Shown here piece after piece: positions 41,634 to 51,865 of a DNA stretch of 60,062 nucleotides (the first letter of the stretch is position 1; every line of letters begins with the position of its first letter). Position numbers and translations under genes: made by a program. The stretch is from NCBI GenBank assembly GCA_018241765.1, contig JAFEDD010000004.1:195672-255733 (forward strand), in the 5' to 3' direction. The DNA is from Pseudomonadota bacterium (GTDB lineage: Bacteria; Pseudomonadota; Gammaproteobacteria; Burkholderiales; Casimicrobiaceae). The notes under the pieces were generated by a model. The model was not told the origin of the DNA. It ran no database searches and worked only from the letters and a program-made list of their open reading frames with translations.

Positions 41634-44600
41634 TCAGGTCGGTTTGCCGGCGTGCTTGGCGATCAGCTCCAGCAGTTGATCATCCTGATACGGCTTGCCG
41701 AGATATTCGTCGACGCCCAGCTCCTGCGCGTGGCTGCGGTGCTTCTCGGCCGTGCGTGACGTGATCATGATGATCGGAATTCGGTTCTGCCGATCATCCG
41801 CCTTGATCGTTTTGGTGAATTCGAAGCCATCCATCCGTGGCATTTCGATGTCGAGCAAGATCACGTCCGGGTTGTGGTCGGCAAGGACCTGCAGGGCATC
41901 GAGGCCGTCTTTCGCCGTCAGCGCACGATAGCCTTCGCGCTCGAGCAGCCGCGTGGTGATCTTGCGCACGGTAAGCGAATCGTCCACGACGAGCACCAGC
42001 GGCGCACGCGGCTGGACTGTCTGCGGCGGTTCATCCAGCGGCCCCAGGGCGTCGTTCGCGGCGTGCGTTTCGGCCATGGCCGGCGTCGCCAACGGTTCGA
42101 CCGTGGGCGTCGGCGCGAAAGCAACGACGTCCGCCGCTTCGAGTGTCGGCTCCAATGGGTGATCGATCGTTGGCGCCAATTCATCGATGCTCGGTACCGA
42201 CGCCGCGACCAACGCATCCGCGGCGGACGACGAAGGCGTCTCGGCGCCAGCCTCGATCACCGCCGAAGAAGGCACCTCCGCTGCGCTCGGCGGCGTCACC
42301 AACGGCGTGCTCGCCGTCGCCGAGACGGTCGGCACGGGTGCAACGGTCACCCCAGCCTGCCGTTGCAGCGCCGGACGCGCCTCCTGCGCCAGCATCAGGT
42401 TGATGGGGTTCAGCAGCAGCGTGATCGTGCCGTCCGCGAGCACCGTCAGACCGGCGAGCCCGGGAACACGCGCCAATTGCGGCCCGTAGGGCTTGGCGAC
42501 GACCTCTTGGTTGCCAACGATGTGATCGACTTCGATGGCGACGCGCAGATCACCGGAGCGCAGGACCATCACCGGCCCGGTGCGCAATTCGCGCGGGGCG
42601 TGCGGCAGCCGCGTCATGGCGCCCAGCGAGCGGAACGCAAGCTGCTCACCACCATGCAGCAGTTGCCCGCTCGCCGCGGCGGCGGCTCGTTCGCGGCCCG
42701 GAATCTGGCGCACTTGTTCGATGATCGACGAGGGCACGCCGAACGTCGTTTTTCCGACACTGACCAGCAGCACCTGAGTCACGGCGAGCGTGAGCGGCAC
42801 CGCCAGCGTGAACGTCGTTCCCATGCCATCGACGGAGTGCGCTTCGACACGACCGCCGAGTGCGGTGACCTCATTACGCACGACGTCGGTACCGATGCCG
42901 CGGCCCGCCACGGCAGTGACCGTGTCGGCCGTCGAGAAACCCGGTTGAAAGATGAATTCCAGCAGTTCGGCCTGGCTCGCCGGTTGCGAGGCGTCGAGCA
43001 GCCCAAGTGCAATGGCGCGCTCGCGAACCTTGTCGAAGGCAACGCCACCACCATCGTCTGCCAGCGACATGACGACTTCGTTGCCCTGCTGGCGAACACT
43101 GAGCGTGATCTCGCCGATCTCAGGCTTGCCCAGATCGTGTCGTACCGCTTCACTCTCGATGCCGTGCACCAGCGCGTTGCGCACGAGGTGCTCGAGCACC
43201 GGTGTCAGGCGTTCGAGCACGCTGCGGTCGATTTCGATGCGTCCGCCGCGAATATCGAGGTTGGCGCGCTTCTTGAGGTCTTTCGCGGTTTGCCGCAAGG
43301 TGCGGTAGAGGCGGTCGGAGATGTTGGTGAACGGCACGGTGCGCAGCGTTTGCAGCCGCAGTTGCACCGAGCGCGACAGACGGGTCTGTACCGACAGCGC
43401 GTTTTCCGCATCGGCCAGGCTCTTCAGCAGGCTCTGCTGCACGGTGGCGACGTCGTTGACGCCCTCTGCGAGACCGCGCGTCAGCTCCTGGAATCGCGTG
43501 TAGCGATCGAATTCGAGCGGGTCGAACTGCGACTCCTGATCGAGCCGCGACTGAATCTGCGATTCGCCCTGGATCTCGATTTCGCGCAGTTGCGTGCGCA
43601 GGCGCACCACCGAGGCGGTGAGATCGAGCAGGCCCGCCTTCAGGTTGCGCATCTCCGCTTCGATTCGCGACCGCGCGATCGCGATTTCACCCGCCTCATC
43701 GGCGAGCGATTCGACGGAATCGCTGCGTACACGCAGGAAGCCGGCTGCCACCGCTTCGCCCGCAGTCGCCGTGGCATGCACCGCCGTGACGGGTTTGACC
43801 GCCAGGCGCTGGGCCAGCTCGGAAACCGATGCCCGCTCCGCGGCAACCGCTGGCGCACCCGGCACCTCCGGCGAAACGGAAACGGGTGCCACCGTCTCGG
43901 TGATGGCGTCGCCTGCAGCCTCCGCCACCGACTCCGGTTTCGCCTGATAACGCGGAAGCACGGCGTCGCGTTCACCGTGCGTCAGTCGCTCGAGGAGGAA
44001 CGCAATGTCGTCGAGTGATTCGTCGAACGCGTCGAACACGACGGGTGTCGGTTCGCCACCCACCTCGAGCAGACGGGTTTCGAAGCGGTGCGCCAACTCG
44101 CCCAGACGCATCGCGCCAGCCATGCGGGCGCTGCCCTTGAGCGTATGCAGCGTGCGCTTGAGTGCATCGGAAAAACTGCTGTCCGTGGGCTGACGGCGCC
44201 AACCGCTGACCTGTTCACTGGCGCGCGGGTAAAGCTCCTGCGCTTCTTCCAGGAAGATCGGCAGCACTTGTTCGTCGATGTCATCGCGAACGTCGGCCAG
44301 CGGATCTTCCTGCGCCGCCGTCGACACCGGCGCGGACGCGGGTGTCAGCATGGCGGCCGAGGCCGCCGCCCCATGCAGCGACGGCGTAGTGAGCAACACG
44401 GCCGCGCCGGTGGGGGCCGTCACGGGCGCTGCGGACGCAGCCGACACCGGGGCGCGCTCGGGTGCGGGCGACGGTTCCGGCGTTCGCCACAATGGCTGCG
44501 GCGCAGGTTGCGGCGCGATCCACGACGTTGTCGCAATGGTCGGCGCAGTCGCCGCAACGAATGCCGCCGTGGTCGTGGCCGCAGCGCCCAGCGCGAACTC

Positions 44601-47600
44601 TCCCAAGTGCAATGGGGGTTCCGATGCCGGCGAGTCGGCGCTGTCGGTGTGTCGCAGGTCCGGTGGCGCCAGCACCGGCTCCGACGCCGGAAGGGGCGCC
44701 GGTGGATGCTCAGGCTGCGCGGTCAGCTGCGCATTGGCAGGCACTTCCGGCGCCGTCGCGGCGACATCGTCGAGCGTCGGCTCGTCGAAAAGCACCTCAA
44801 TGGGCGCTGCCGTCGTCGGGACGGCTGCGCTGGCTACTGCGGGCGCAACGTCGATCGGCGGGAACGATGTGTCGAATTCGGATGCGCCAGCGGCCGTCGT
44901 GACCGGCGCGCTGGGCGCGTGATCCTCGGCATGGGAGCGTTCGAGCAGTTCGACCTCCACGCCACCGATCTCGCGAGCCCCGGTTTCCGCCATCAACGCA
45001 CGTAGCCTGGCCCGCGCCTCGTCTTCCTCGGCCGTCTCTTCGGGCGTCAAGGGTGACTGCGCCTGCAAGCGCAAGGTTGCGGTGCGCAGGCACTGAATGG
45101 CCGCTGCCAGCGTCGGCAATGTCTGCGCGGTCATTTCCGAGCGGCGAAGCGCCACCAATGCACTTTCAAGCAGACCGGCGAAATCGCCGATGTCACGGAA
45201 GCCAGCCGTTCGATGGATGCCGCAGAGCGTGTGGCTCGCGCGCACCATGTCATCGCTGGGCAACAGTGACGGATCAAATTGCAGCAGCGCGAGTTCGCTC
45301 TCGAGCGTCTGAAGATGCAGGCGCGTCTCGTCGGTCAGGATCGAGAACAGAGCGCGCGAAACGGGCACGCCACGGACATTCAGTTCGTCTGCAGCGAACG
45401 ACGGGGTGACCGCTTCAGGTGCGATCGTGAGGGAAGCGACGGGCGCGGCGCTCGAATCGTTCGCCGAAGGGGGGGAGCTCGGCAGCGGTTGCGCAAAGTG
45501 CTGCACTTCCGGGTGCTCGGGTTCCATGTCCACTTCAATGAGCGGCAACACCGAGTCGTACAGCGGCTCTTCGGGCGCCAGCGACATCGCGCCAGCGACC
45601 GTTGCAGCCGGCGGCGCCGGAGGAGCAACCTCGGCCTTCGGCGTTGGGGCCGGACGGTGCCCGCACGCGTCGAGCCACGTGTCGAGCGCCCCAACCTCTA
45701 CCGAGACCGAGCCATGATCGTGCAGCACCCCGACCCAACCCGTGAACGCTTCCGAGGCAGCCCCGATCAGACGCAGCTCCGCCTCACTCGGCGGGCGATC
45801 TTCCTCGATGGCTTCGTTGAGAACGCGCTCGACACGCCACGCCACTTCGGCCAGATCAGTCTGGCCCACCATGCGTCCACTGCCCTTCAACGTGTGGAAA
45901 GCGCGACGAATGTCGACGAGCAAGTCACGACGGCCGTGTTGCGCCTGAAGCAGTGCGTGGTTGTCGCGAATGGTTGCGGCAACCTCAGTCGCCTCCTCGA
46001 CGAAGATGTCGAGCAGCGCACTGTCTCGCTCGTCCGGCTGCGATTCAACGAGACGCGACGTTTCCTCCGATGTCGGAGGAATCGCCGCCGTGCCTCCGAC
46101 CACCGCGGCCACGGCGGCCGTCAGCGCCTCGGCATGACCGTCATCATGATCGAGCAGGCGCAGCGCCTCGCTCGAGGCCTGCGTGAGGCCCGCGTCGGAC
46201 AGCAACTCAGCATCCTGGCGAACCCCTTGGAGCGTCGAGCGCAGCGTGTCGCGAAGTCCTTCAAGTTCAGGTTGTTCGTGAATCGCCCGCGCCAACGGCC
46301 GCAGCATGCGCTGTCGCTCGGCGAGCGAACTCTCGACGCTCTCCTCGCTATCATCGCTGTCGACCTCGGCACCCACCTCGGTGCCGCCGAGGAACCGTCG
46401 CTTGAGCCCCGCGAGCACTTGGTCGGCATCGCGATCGCGACGTTCACGAACGTCGATGTAGAAGCTGAGGCCCGCAAGCACGTCAGCGAGCGAATCGATG
46501 TCTTGCGCGCTAAGTTCCGACTCGCTGCGCACCGCGTCGATCAAACGATCCGACGTCTTGGTGAGCAGTTCATTGGCATCGTTCCATCCGAGCATGCGCA
46601 TCGCGCCCGACACCTGCCCGAGCAGCGCGGGCACAGGTTTCAGCTCTTCGATCGCGCCACGGTCGCGGAACACGGCGTCGAGCGCCTGCTCGACGAGGCG
46701 CATGTTGGCGCGGATTTCACGCGCCACCTGCGATACCGTCTGTCGCTCCTGGGCCAGGCGGGTGAGCGAATTGTCTTCGACTTCGGCGCGCAACTCCACC
46801 GGAATCGGCGCGTTGCTGGCGGCGTGCTGCAATCGCCGCAACGCACGATCGACTTGACCGCGGAACGACGAGGGCAGCGCGGCAATGTGCTCGACCGCCG
46901 TTTCAATCAGAATCAGACTGGTAGCGAATTCGATGGATAGATCATCGCCAACCGCCTTGCCCTCGGCCACTGTTTGCGCTGCGGCCGCGATGCCTCGCCC
47001 GAGGTTGGAGAATTCGACCATGTGCAGCGCATCGCACGCCGCGGGCAGTTCAGCCGTTGCTTCGCGCAGCTTTCCGAACGCATTCGCGCGCCCCGCGTTG
47101 AACCCTGTCCATGCGTCCTTGCACCGGGTAACGATCGCATTGAGCGCGTCGATCGCCGGCTGCAGCGATACGACATCGATCTCGCGTGGCACGCGCTTCG
47201 GCACCAGCACATCGAGCTCGTAGAGGAGCTTGACTTCGTCGACCAAGGGGTTGCCGTTGCGCGAACGGGCGACGTGATAGAGCACCTCGCGACGCAGCCG
47301 GTCGGCGACCCGGGTCGAACCTTCGACAAAGCGCCGCATCTGCAGATCGATGCGTGCCAACAGTTGCTTGAGAGCGGTCGATGGCTCCACCATCCCGGTC
47401 TGCGTCGCCACGAGCAGTGCGTGCACGCTCCACCAAAACGAGCGTTGCGATGGCAGCGGATAAGCCGCCTCGATCTCGGATACCACGCGCCGCATCTGGT
47501 CCAACCCGGCATCACTGCCTCGTAACCACTGCAAAAGGCCAGTCTGGAAGTCCCGCCGCTGACGCAGCAGGAACATGGGCATGCGAGACGGCTCGGGCGG

Positions 47601-48059
47601 AACGGCGTCATGCAGTTTCGTCGGGCGGCGGGATAGATCAGGGAAAAACAGATCAGCCGGACCAAATTTGGCGTTACGCAGCTTTCCGAGCGCCAGGTAC
47701 TCGGGGATCAGTCGCAACGGCACGGGTGGCGACCCGCTCTCCATCTCCTTGAGATGGGACAACAGGCGACGACACCCCCGGTCGATCAGGTCGAGCGACT
47801 GCGGCCCGACGACCTCGACGTCGGCGCCGAAGTGACGCTCGAATTCCTGAACGAGTACGGCAAGCCCCTCGATTCCAACGAGCTCGAAGGCGCCCGCTAC
47901 GCGGTGCAGATCGGCGCGGACCCCGTCGCGCACGGCCGCCGACGGGGCGGCGCGCAGCTTCGCAATGCCATCGAGGGCACGGTACAACGCGCTGTCAATT
48001 TCCGCCTTCACCCAAGTGATGGGGCCACTGTCGAGTTCGAGCGGAATATCAATCGCCAC
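41634..48059 (-). CDS. chpA: Type IV pilus chemosensory hybrid histidine kinase (ChpA/PilL)
   Basis: A 2141-residue CheA-like kinase. In order: two weak Hpt-like regions (HRVAGAFELVG near 52 and a later one), Hpt with FHTLKGSGRMVG near 723, Hpt-like SHTLCGIHRTAG near 943, Hpt with LHTLKGSARMAG near 1306, a dimerisation helix region, the ATPase (HLVRNALVHGIES near 1633; GRGIGTDVVRNEV), a CheW domain from about 1756, and a receiver from about 2021 with phospho-Asp in VILLDIEMPRMDG near 2067. Long Pro/Ala linkers join them. It controls twitching and pilus-linked signalling with PilG/H. Start GTG 48059; 21 bp follow the pilJ stop. Confidence 0.94.
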   Translation of the reverse strand: MAIDIPLELDSGPITWVKAEIDSALYRALDGIAKLRAAPSAAVRDGVRADLHRVAGAFELVGIEGLAVLVQEFERHFGADVEVVGPQSLDLIDRGCRRLLSHLKEMESGSPPVPLRLIPEYLALGKLRNAKFGPADLFFPDLSRRPTKLHDAVPPEPSRMPMFLLRQRRDFQTGLLQWLRGSDAGLDQMRRVVSEIEAAYPLPSQRSFWWSVHALLVATQTGMVEPSTALKQLLARIDLQMRRFVEGSTRVADRLRREVLYHVARSRNGNPLVDEVKLLYELDVLVPKRVPREIDVVSLQPAIDALNAIVTRCKDAWTGFNAGRANAFGKLREATAELPAACDALHMVEFSNLGRGIAAAAQTVAEGKAVGDDLSIEFATSLILIETAVEHIAALPSSFRGQVDRALRRLQHAASNAPIPVELRAEVEDNSLTRLAQERQTVSQVAREIRANMRLVEQALDAVFRDRGAIEELKPVPALLGQVSGAMRMLGWNDANELLTKTSDRLIDAVRSESELSAQDIDSLADVLAGLSFYIDVRERRDRDADQVLAGLKRRFLGGTEVGAEVDSDDSEESVESSLAERQRMLRPLARAIHEQPELEGLRDTLRSTLQGVRQDAELLSDAGLTQASSEALRLLDHDDGHAEALTAAVAAVVGGTAAIPPTSEETSRLVESQPDERDSALLDIFVEEATEVAATIRDNHALLQAQHGRRDLLVDIRRAFHTLKGSGRMVGQTDLAEVAWRVERVLNEAIEEDRPPSEAELRLIGAASEAFTGWVGVLHDHGSVSVEVGALDTWLDACGHRPAPTPKAEVAPPAPPAATVAGAMSLAPEEPLYDSVLPLIEVDMEPEHPEVQHFAQPLPSSPPSANDSSAAPVASLTIAPEAVTPSFAADELNVRGVPVSRALFSILTDETRLHLQTLESELALLQFDPSLLPSDDMVRASHTLCGIHRTAGFRDIGDFAGLLESALVALRRSEMTAQTLPTLAAAIQCLRTATLRLQAQSPLTPEETAEEDEARARLRALMAETGAREIGGVEVELLERSHAEDHAPSAPVTTAAGASEFDTSFPPIDVAPAVASAAVPTTAAPIEVLFDEPTLDDVAATAPEVPANAQLTAQPEHPPAPLPASEPVLAPPDLRHTDSADSPASEPPLHLGEFALGAAATTTAAFVAATAPTIATTSWIAPQPAPQPLWRTPEPSPAPERAPVSAASAAPVTAPTGAAVLLTTPSLHGAAASAAMLTPASAPVSTAAQEDPLADVRDDIDEQVLPIFLEEAQELYPRASEQVSGWRRQPTDSSFSDALKRTLHTLKGSARMAGAMRLGELAHRFETRLLEVGGEPTPVVFDAFDESLDDIAFLLERLTHGERDAVLPRYQAKPESVAEAAGDAITETVAPVSVSPEVPGAPAVAAERASVSELAQRLAVKPVTAVHATATAGEAVAAGFLRVRSDSVESLADEAGEIAIARSRIEAEMRNLKAGLLDLTASVVRLRTQLREIEIQGESQIQSRLDQESQFDPLEFDRYTRFQELTRGLAEGVNDVATVQQSLLKSLADAENALSVQTRLSRSVQLRLQTLRTVPFTNISDRLYRTLRQTAKDLKKRANLDIRGGRIEIDRSVLERLTPVLEHLVRNALVHGIESEAVRHDLGKPEIGEITLSVRQQGNEVVMSLADDGGGVAFDKVRERAIALGLLDASQPASQAELLEFIFQPGFSTADTVTAVAGRGIGTDVVRNEVTALGGRVEAHSVDGMGTTFTLAVPLTLAVTQVLLVSVGKTTFGVPSSIIEQVRQIPGRERAAAAASGQLLHGGEQLAFRSLGAMTRLPHAPRELRTGPVMVLRSGDLRVAIEVDHIVGNQEVVAKPYGPQLARVPGLAGLTVLADGTITLLLNPINLMLAQEARPALQRQAGVTVAPVPTVSATASTPLVTPPSAAEVPSSAVIEAGAETPSSSAADALVAASVPSIDELAPTIDHPLEPTLEAADVVAFAPTPTVEPLATPAMAETHAANDALGPLDEPPQTVQPRAPLVLVVDDSLTVRKITTRLLEREGYRALTAKDGLDALQVLADHNPDVILLDIEMPRMDGFEFTKTIKADDRQNRIPIIMITSRTAEKHRSHAQELGVDEYLGKPYQDDQLLELIAKHAGKPT

Positions 48060-48080
48060 GGTTTGAGTTTCCCGGTTGGG

Positions 48081-50276
48081 TTAGACCTTGAAGCCGGCCA
48101 CCGAACTGCGCAGCGTTTGTGCCAGACGCCCCAGTTCTTCGATGGAGACGTTGGTCTGCTGCGTACCCCTGGACGTCTCTTCGGTCACCGCGAGAATGTC
48201 CTGCATGCCGCGCGTAACCTCCGAAGCCGAAGCCGATTGGCCTTGGGTTTGCACCGAAATGTTGCTCACGAGACCGGCGAGATCGCGCGACACACGTCCG
48301 ATTTCGGTCAGCGCCTGACCTGCGGCGTCGGAAAGCCGCGTTCCCTCCACCACGCCCTGCGTCGTCTTCTCCATCGCGTTCACGGCGTCCTGGGTGTCCG
48401 CCTGAATCGCGCGAACGAGCGCTTCGATCTGTTTCGTTGCCTCAGCCGAGCGTTCCGCCAATCGCTGCACCTCTTCCGCAACCACCGTGAATCCGCGTCC
48501 CGCTTCACCCGCGGAGGCGGCCTGAATGGCTGCGTTCAGCGCGAGAACGTTCGTTTGCTCGGTAATGTCGGAAATCAGCTCCACGATTTCGCCGATCTCC
48601 TGGGAGCTTTCGCCAAGCCGCTTGATTCGCTTCGAGCTTTCCTGGATCTGCGCACGGATTTCGTTCATGCCCGCGATCTGGTTCTGCACCGCGAGGGAGC
48701 CTTTTTCCGCCACGCTCAGTGATTGTTCCGCGACCTTCGCACCTTGCGTTGCTGAGGCAGACACCTCGCCGATCGACTGCGCCATCTGCAGCACGAGCGC
48801 ACTGGAACGCTGGATCTCACCGGACTGGCGCTGCGACGCTTGATACAGTCGCTGCGAAATGGCTTGCGCAGCTTGCGTCGCGCTGGTCACTTCGCCGGTC
48901 GTCGCGTTGATGTCCGACACCACCTTGCGCAATTCGTCGACCGTGAAGTTGATCGAATCGGCGATCGCCCCGGTGACGTCCTCGGTCACGCTCGCCTTGA
49001 CCGTCAGGTCGCCATCGGCGAGGGTGCCCATCTCGTTCAGCAGGCGCAGAATCGCCTCTTGGTTTCGTTGGTTTTCACGCTCGTTCTCGGCGGCGCGGAC
49101 CCGTGCTTCGTTCAGGAAGAGGTAGCCCAAGGCAACGCCGAGCAGCAATGACAGCACACCGAAGAGCGCGGCGAGGTAGATCGCGAACGTCGCGGTTGCA
49201 CCGGCCCCCTCGTACGCGGCGGTCAGTGTTTGCGCGTCTTTCATCAACGGTTCCGCCTGCGACGTGATGACCTTCGCCGCCTGCTTGCCCGCCAGCAGGC
49301 GAGGCATCGCTCGCAACACTTCGACGAGGCGCTTTTCCGTGTCCTGGAAGCGTGCCCCGAGCTCGGTGAGCGTCTGCCGTGCGTCGCCGTCGCGGATGGC
49401 GCTTACGCGCAGTGCATCGCTGCCTTGCAGTAGTCCGTTCACGATATCGCGGAATGTTGCCGTGTCTTTTCCGAGCAGAAAGGCCACGTCGGAATCAACC
49501 TCATCACCGACCAGGGCATTGGCGTTTTTGGCAATGCGCTGCGTCAGCATGACCAAGTTGTTTGCCAGCGCAATTTCCCGTCCGCTGCCGGATGCCAGTT
49601 GCGTCGCAAGCTGCTCGGCAAGCTCCAGAAGACCTTGGTTACCCTGGTTCACGTTACTGACCGCCTGCGACAGTGACGTGAGAATGCCGCGCGCCGCCAG
49701 CAGTTCATCGACCTTGGCGTCGACGGTTGCCCAGCCCTTTTCAACGCTGCCCATGGCGCTGCGAACGGTTTCATTTTGCGGTTCGCTGACTGTCACTCCG
49801 TGATAGTCGCCGCCACTTGCCAGCGCCTTGAGGTTGGCCCGAAATTGGTCGCGGCTGGACTGCAGAACGTCGAACCCGGTGGCGCCGCCCAGCTCCGATT
49901 GCGCGGCACCGCGCGCCAACCGCTGCGCCAACATCTGCATTTCGTTGGCAGCGTCACGCTGCGCCGCGTTTTTGCGCGCTTCAAGGGCGTACCAGCCAAA
50001 AAGCAACAGCATCAGAATGAAGCAAACGGCCAGCGCTCCCGCGAGGTACTGGAACTGCTGGTTGGTCGGCAGATGTCCGATCAGCGGGAGTTGGCGAGCC
50101 GATTTGTTACCGCGCGCCGCGACGCGCAGTTGCTCGACGACCGACACCGCGCGCGTCGGATCGTAGGCATTCGCCATCCCGGTATCGCCGGCGAGCGGTG
50201 CCGCGACGACAGTTGGAATGTCCGGCGCCGGCTCCGACCCCTTGCCCTTGAACACCTTTCCCAGTTTCAGCTTCAT
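48081..50276 (-). CDS. pilJ: Type IV pilus methyl-accepting chemoreceptor PilJ
   Basis: A 731-residue receptor. One membrane helix lies near 83-103 ([20 protein letters not shown]) and a second near 365-390; between them is a periplasmic all-helical PilJ-type sensor domain. HAMP and the signalling domain follow, with the hairpin tip [20 protein letters not shown] and [22 protein letters not shown] 50276 is chosen because the frame upstream overlaps pilI. It passes pilus tip or surface contact to ChpA via PilI. Confidence 0.94.
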   Translation of the reverse strand: MKLKLGKVFKGKGSEPAPDIPTVVAAPLAGDTGMANAYDPTRAVSVVEQLRVAARGNKSARQLPLIGHLPTNQQFQYLAGALAVCFILMLLLFGWYALEARKNAAQRDAANEMQMLAQRLARGAAQSELGGATGFDVLQSSRDQFRANLKALASGGDYHGVTVSEPQNETVRSAMGSVEKGWATVDAKVDELLAARGILTSLSQAVSNVNQGNQGLLELAEQLATQLASGSGREIALANNLVMLTQRIAKNANALVGDEVDSDVAFLLGKDTATFRDIVNGLLQGSDALRVSAIRDGDARQTLTELGARFQDTEKRLVEVLRAMPRLLAGKQAAKVITSQAEPLMKDAQTLTAAYEGAGATATFAIYLAALFGVLSLLLGVALGYLFLNEARVRAAENERENQRNQEAILRLLNEMGTLADGDLTVKASVTEDVTGAIADSINFTVDELRKVVSDINATTGEVTSATQAAQAISQRLYQASQRQSGEIQRSSALVLQMAQSIGEVSASATQGAKVAEQSLSVAEKGSLAVQNQIAGMNEIRAQIQESSKRIKRLGESSQEIGEIVELISDITEQTNVLALNAAIQAASAGEAGRGFTVVAEEVQRLAERSAEATKQIEALVRAIQADTQDAVNAMEKTTQGVVEGTRLSDAAGQALTEIGRVSRDLAGLVSNISVQTQGQSASASEVTRGMQDILAVTEETSRGTQQTNVSIEELGRLAQTLRSSVAGFKV

Positions 50277-50295
50277 AGCCTCATCCCATCCATAC

Positions 50296-50811
50296 TCAGC
50301 GAACGATCTGCACGAAATCGCCATCCACCGCGAGTCGCTCCAGATCAACCTCGATCCAGGGCGTCCCATCGCGGTCAAGCCAGGTTCCCGCCTCCCAAGC
50401 GGCCGCATGCGCTGTGTCCTGCGGTCGCATCTCATCCAATTGGCGCAGCCCGATCACGCGTGTGACCACGACACCGGCGCGCGCTCGACTCAGTCGCTGC
50501 CCGAGCAGCACGAGTCGTCGCGCGGCTAGATCGGACTTGACCCGCAACCCGAGCCATGCCGCAATGTCAGATACCGCATACAGCGTGCCGCGCACGTTGG
50601 TGACACCGAGAAACCAGGGTTGCGTCAGCGGGACGGCCGTGATGTCGCCCAAAGGCAGCACCTCGGAAACGTCGTCGAGATCGAGCAAGTAGCCGCGGTC
50701 ACCCACTTGGACCGCGAGCCGCGAATGACGCTTGGGCAATTCCGCAGCCTGCCGCAGTCGCTTGGCAAGCGCCTCCTGAAAGTCCCTCAGTCTGTTCTTG
50801 TCGCGCGCCAC
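50296..50811 (-). CDS. pilI: CheW-like adaptor PilI
   Basis: A 171-residue CheW-domain protein ([39 protein letters not shown]). It couples PilJ to the ChpA kinase. The start is GTG 50811 with AAGGGGG upstream. It lies 19 bp before pilJ and 74 bp after pilH. Confidence 0.92.
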   Translation of the reverse strand: MARDKNRLRDFQEALAKRLRQAAELPKRHSRLAVQVGDRGYLLDLDDVSEVLPLGDITAVPLTQPWFLGVTNVRGTLYAVSDIAAWLGLRVKSDLAARRLVLLGQRLSRARAGVVVTRVIGLRQLDEMRPQDTAHAAAWEAGTWLDRDGTPWIEVDLERLAVDGDFVQIVR

Positions 50812-50885
50812 CCAGCGCCCCCTTCATTCATTTGCTTGACCGGATACATCGCCGCGCTCACCGCATGGGTGAACGATGCGATGAC

Positions 50886-51254
50886 CTACCCCCCCAGTCG
50901 CGTGATCTTCTCCAAAAGGTCACTGGCTACGATCGGCTTGACGATGTAGTCGCGTGCCCCTTGGCGCAGCCCCCAAATCTTGTCGGTTTCCTGGCTCTTC
51001 GTGGTGCAGATGATCACCGGAATGTGCTTTGTCGCTTCGTCGCGCGCAATGACGCGCGTCGCCTGAAACCCATTGAGCCCCGGCATCACCACATCCATCA
51101 GGATCAGGTCGGGCAGGACAGTCTTCGACTGGGCGACTGCCTCCTCACCGCTGTCGCACGTGACGACTTCGTAGCCCGCTTTGATGAGCATCTCCGAGAG
51201 GACGTGTCGTTCCGTCGGGGAGTCATCGACAACCAGAATCTTCTTTATCGGCAT
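50886..51254 (-). CDS. pilH: Response regulator PilH
   Basis: A 122-residue single-domain receiver: ILVVDDSPTERHVL with the acidic pair, LILMDVVMPGLNGFQATR with the phospho-Asp, ICTTKSQETD and VKPIVASDLL with the switch Lys. AGGAAG precedes ATG 51254. PilH opposes PilG in controlling pilus motors. It is 12 bp after pilG. Confidence 0.93.
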   Translation of the reverse strand: MPIKKILVVDDSPTERHVLSEMLIKAGYEVVTCDSGEEAVAQSKTVLPDLILMDVVMPGLNGFQATRVIARDEATKHIPVIICTTKSQETDKIWGLRQGARDYIVKPIVASDLLEKITRLGG

Positions 51255-51266
51255 AGCGCTTCCTGT

Positions 51267-51671
51267 TTACTCGGTACGTTCGCGACTGGCGAAGGACGCG
51301 ACCGCCGAGATCAATGTCTCCTTGGTGAATGGCTTCGTGAGGTACTGATCAGACCCGACCATGCGGCCACGTGCTCGATCGAACAGTCCGTCCTTCGAGG
51401 AAAGCATGACGACCGGCGTCGACTTGAACTTGGCATTCTTCTTGATCAACGCGCAGGTCAGATAACCGTCGAGCCGCGGCATCATGATATCGACGAAGAT
51501 GACGTCGGGCCGGTGGTCGGCAATTTTGGCCAGTGCATCGAAGCCGTCTTCGGCGAGGATGACATGGCAACCAGCCTGCAACAGAAAAATTTCCGCGCTT
51601 CGGCGGATCGTATTGCTGTCATCGATGACCATGACCTTCAGGCCGTCGACGTCCGATGCTTCCTTGCTCAT
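51267..51671 (-). CDS. pilG: Response regulator PilG
   Basis: A 134-residue receiver: VMVIDDSNTIRRSAEIFL, VIFVDIMMPRLDGYLTCALI and VMLSSKDGLFDRARGRMVG, then LTKPFTKETL. The DSNTIRRSAE sequence and SSKDG tail are PilG-specific. First gene of pilG-H-I-J-chpA; its promoter should be in the 194 bp after the ilvA stop, where a short direct repeat (ATGCCATCAG / ATGTCATCAG on the plus strand) is seen at about 51687-51709. Confidence 0.93.
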   Translation of the reverse strand: MSKEASDVDGLKVMVIDDSNTIRRSAEIFLLQAGCHVILAEDGFDALAKIADHRPDVIFVDIMMPRLDGYLTCALIKKNAKFKSTPVVMLSSKDGLFDRARGRMVGSDQYLTKPFTKETLISAVASFASRERTE

Positions 51672-51865
51672 TGCTGCTGCCCGGTTGTGTATGCCATCAG
51701 TATGTCATCAGAATGGGAGAATTTCCGTGCAAGTGTGCCACGCGAACCCTCGGTTTGCATCGATTGCCAAGCCAAAACAGCGCAAATTCATAGGTTTGTC
51801 GACGCTTTGCAACGTAAGCCCTCAATATTAAGGTCTCACCAAGGGCGCTCTGTGGGATTGTTGCC

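Noticed and set aside
41874-44018. 714-codon open frame on the plus strand
   Set aside because: It is the antisense of chpA; high GC opens the opposite frames. The product is Arg/His-rich without any domain pattern, while the minus strand encodes a clear CheA-type kinase.
45279-46940. 553-codon plus-strand open frame
   Set aside because: Also antisense to chpA, with no recognisable protein features.
51720-51790. Sigma-54 promoter for pilG
   Set aside because: On the minus strand TTGGCAATCGATGCA looks similar, but only 8 bp lie between GG and GC instead of 10, so the -24/-12 geometry fails.
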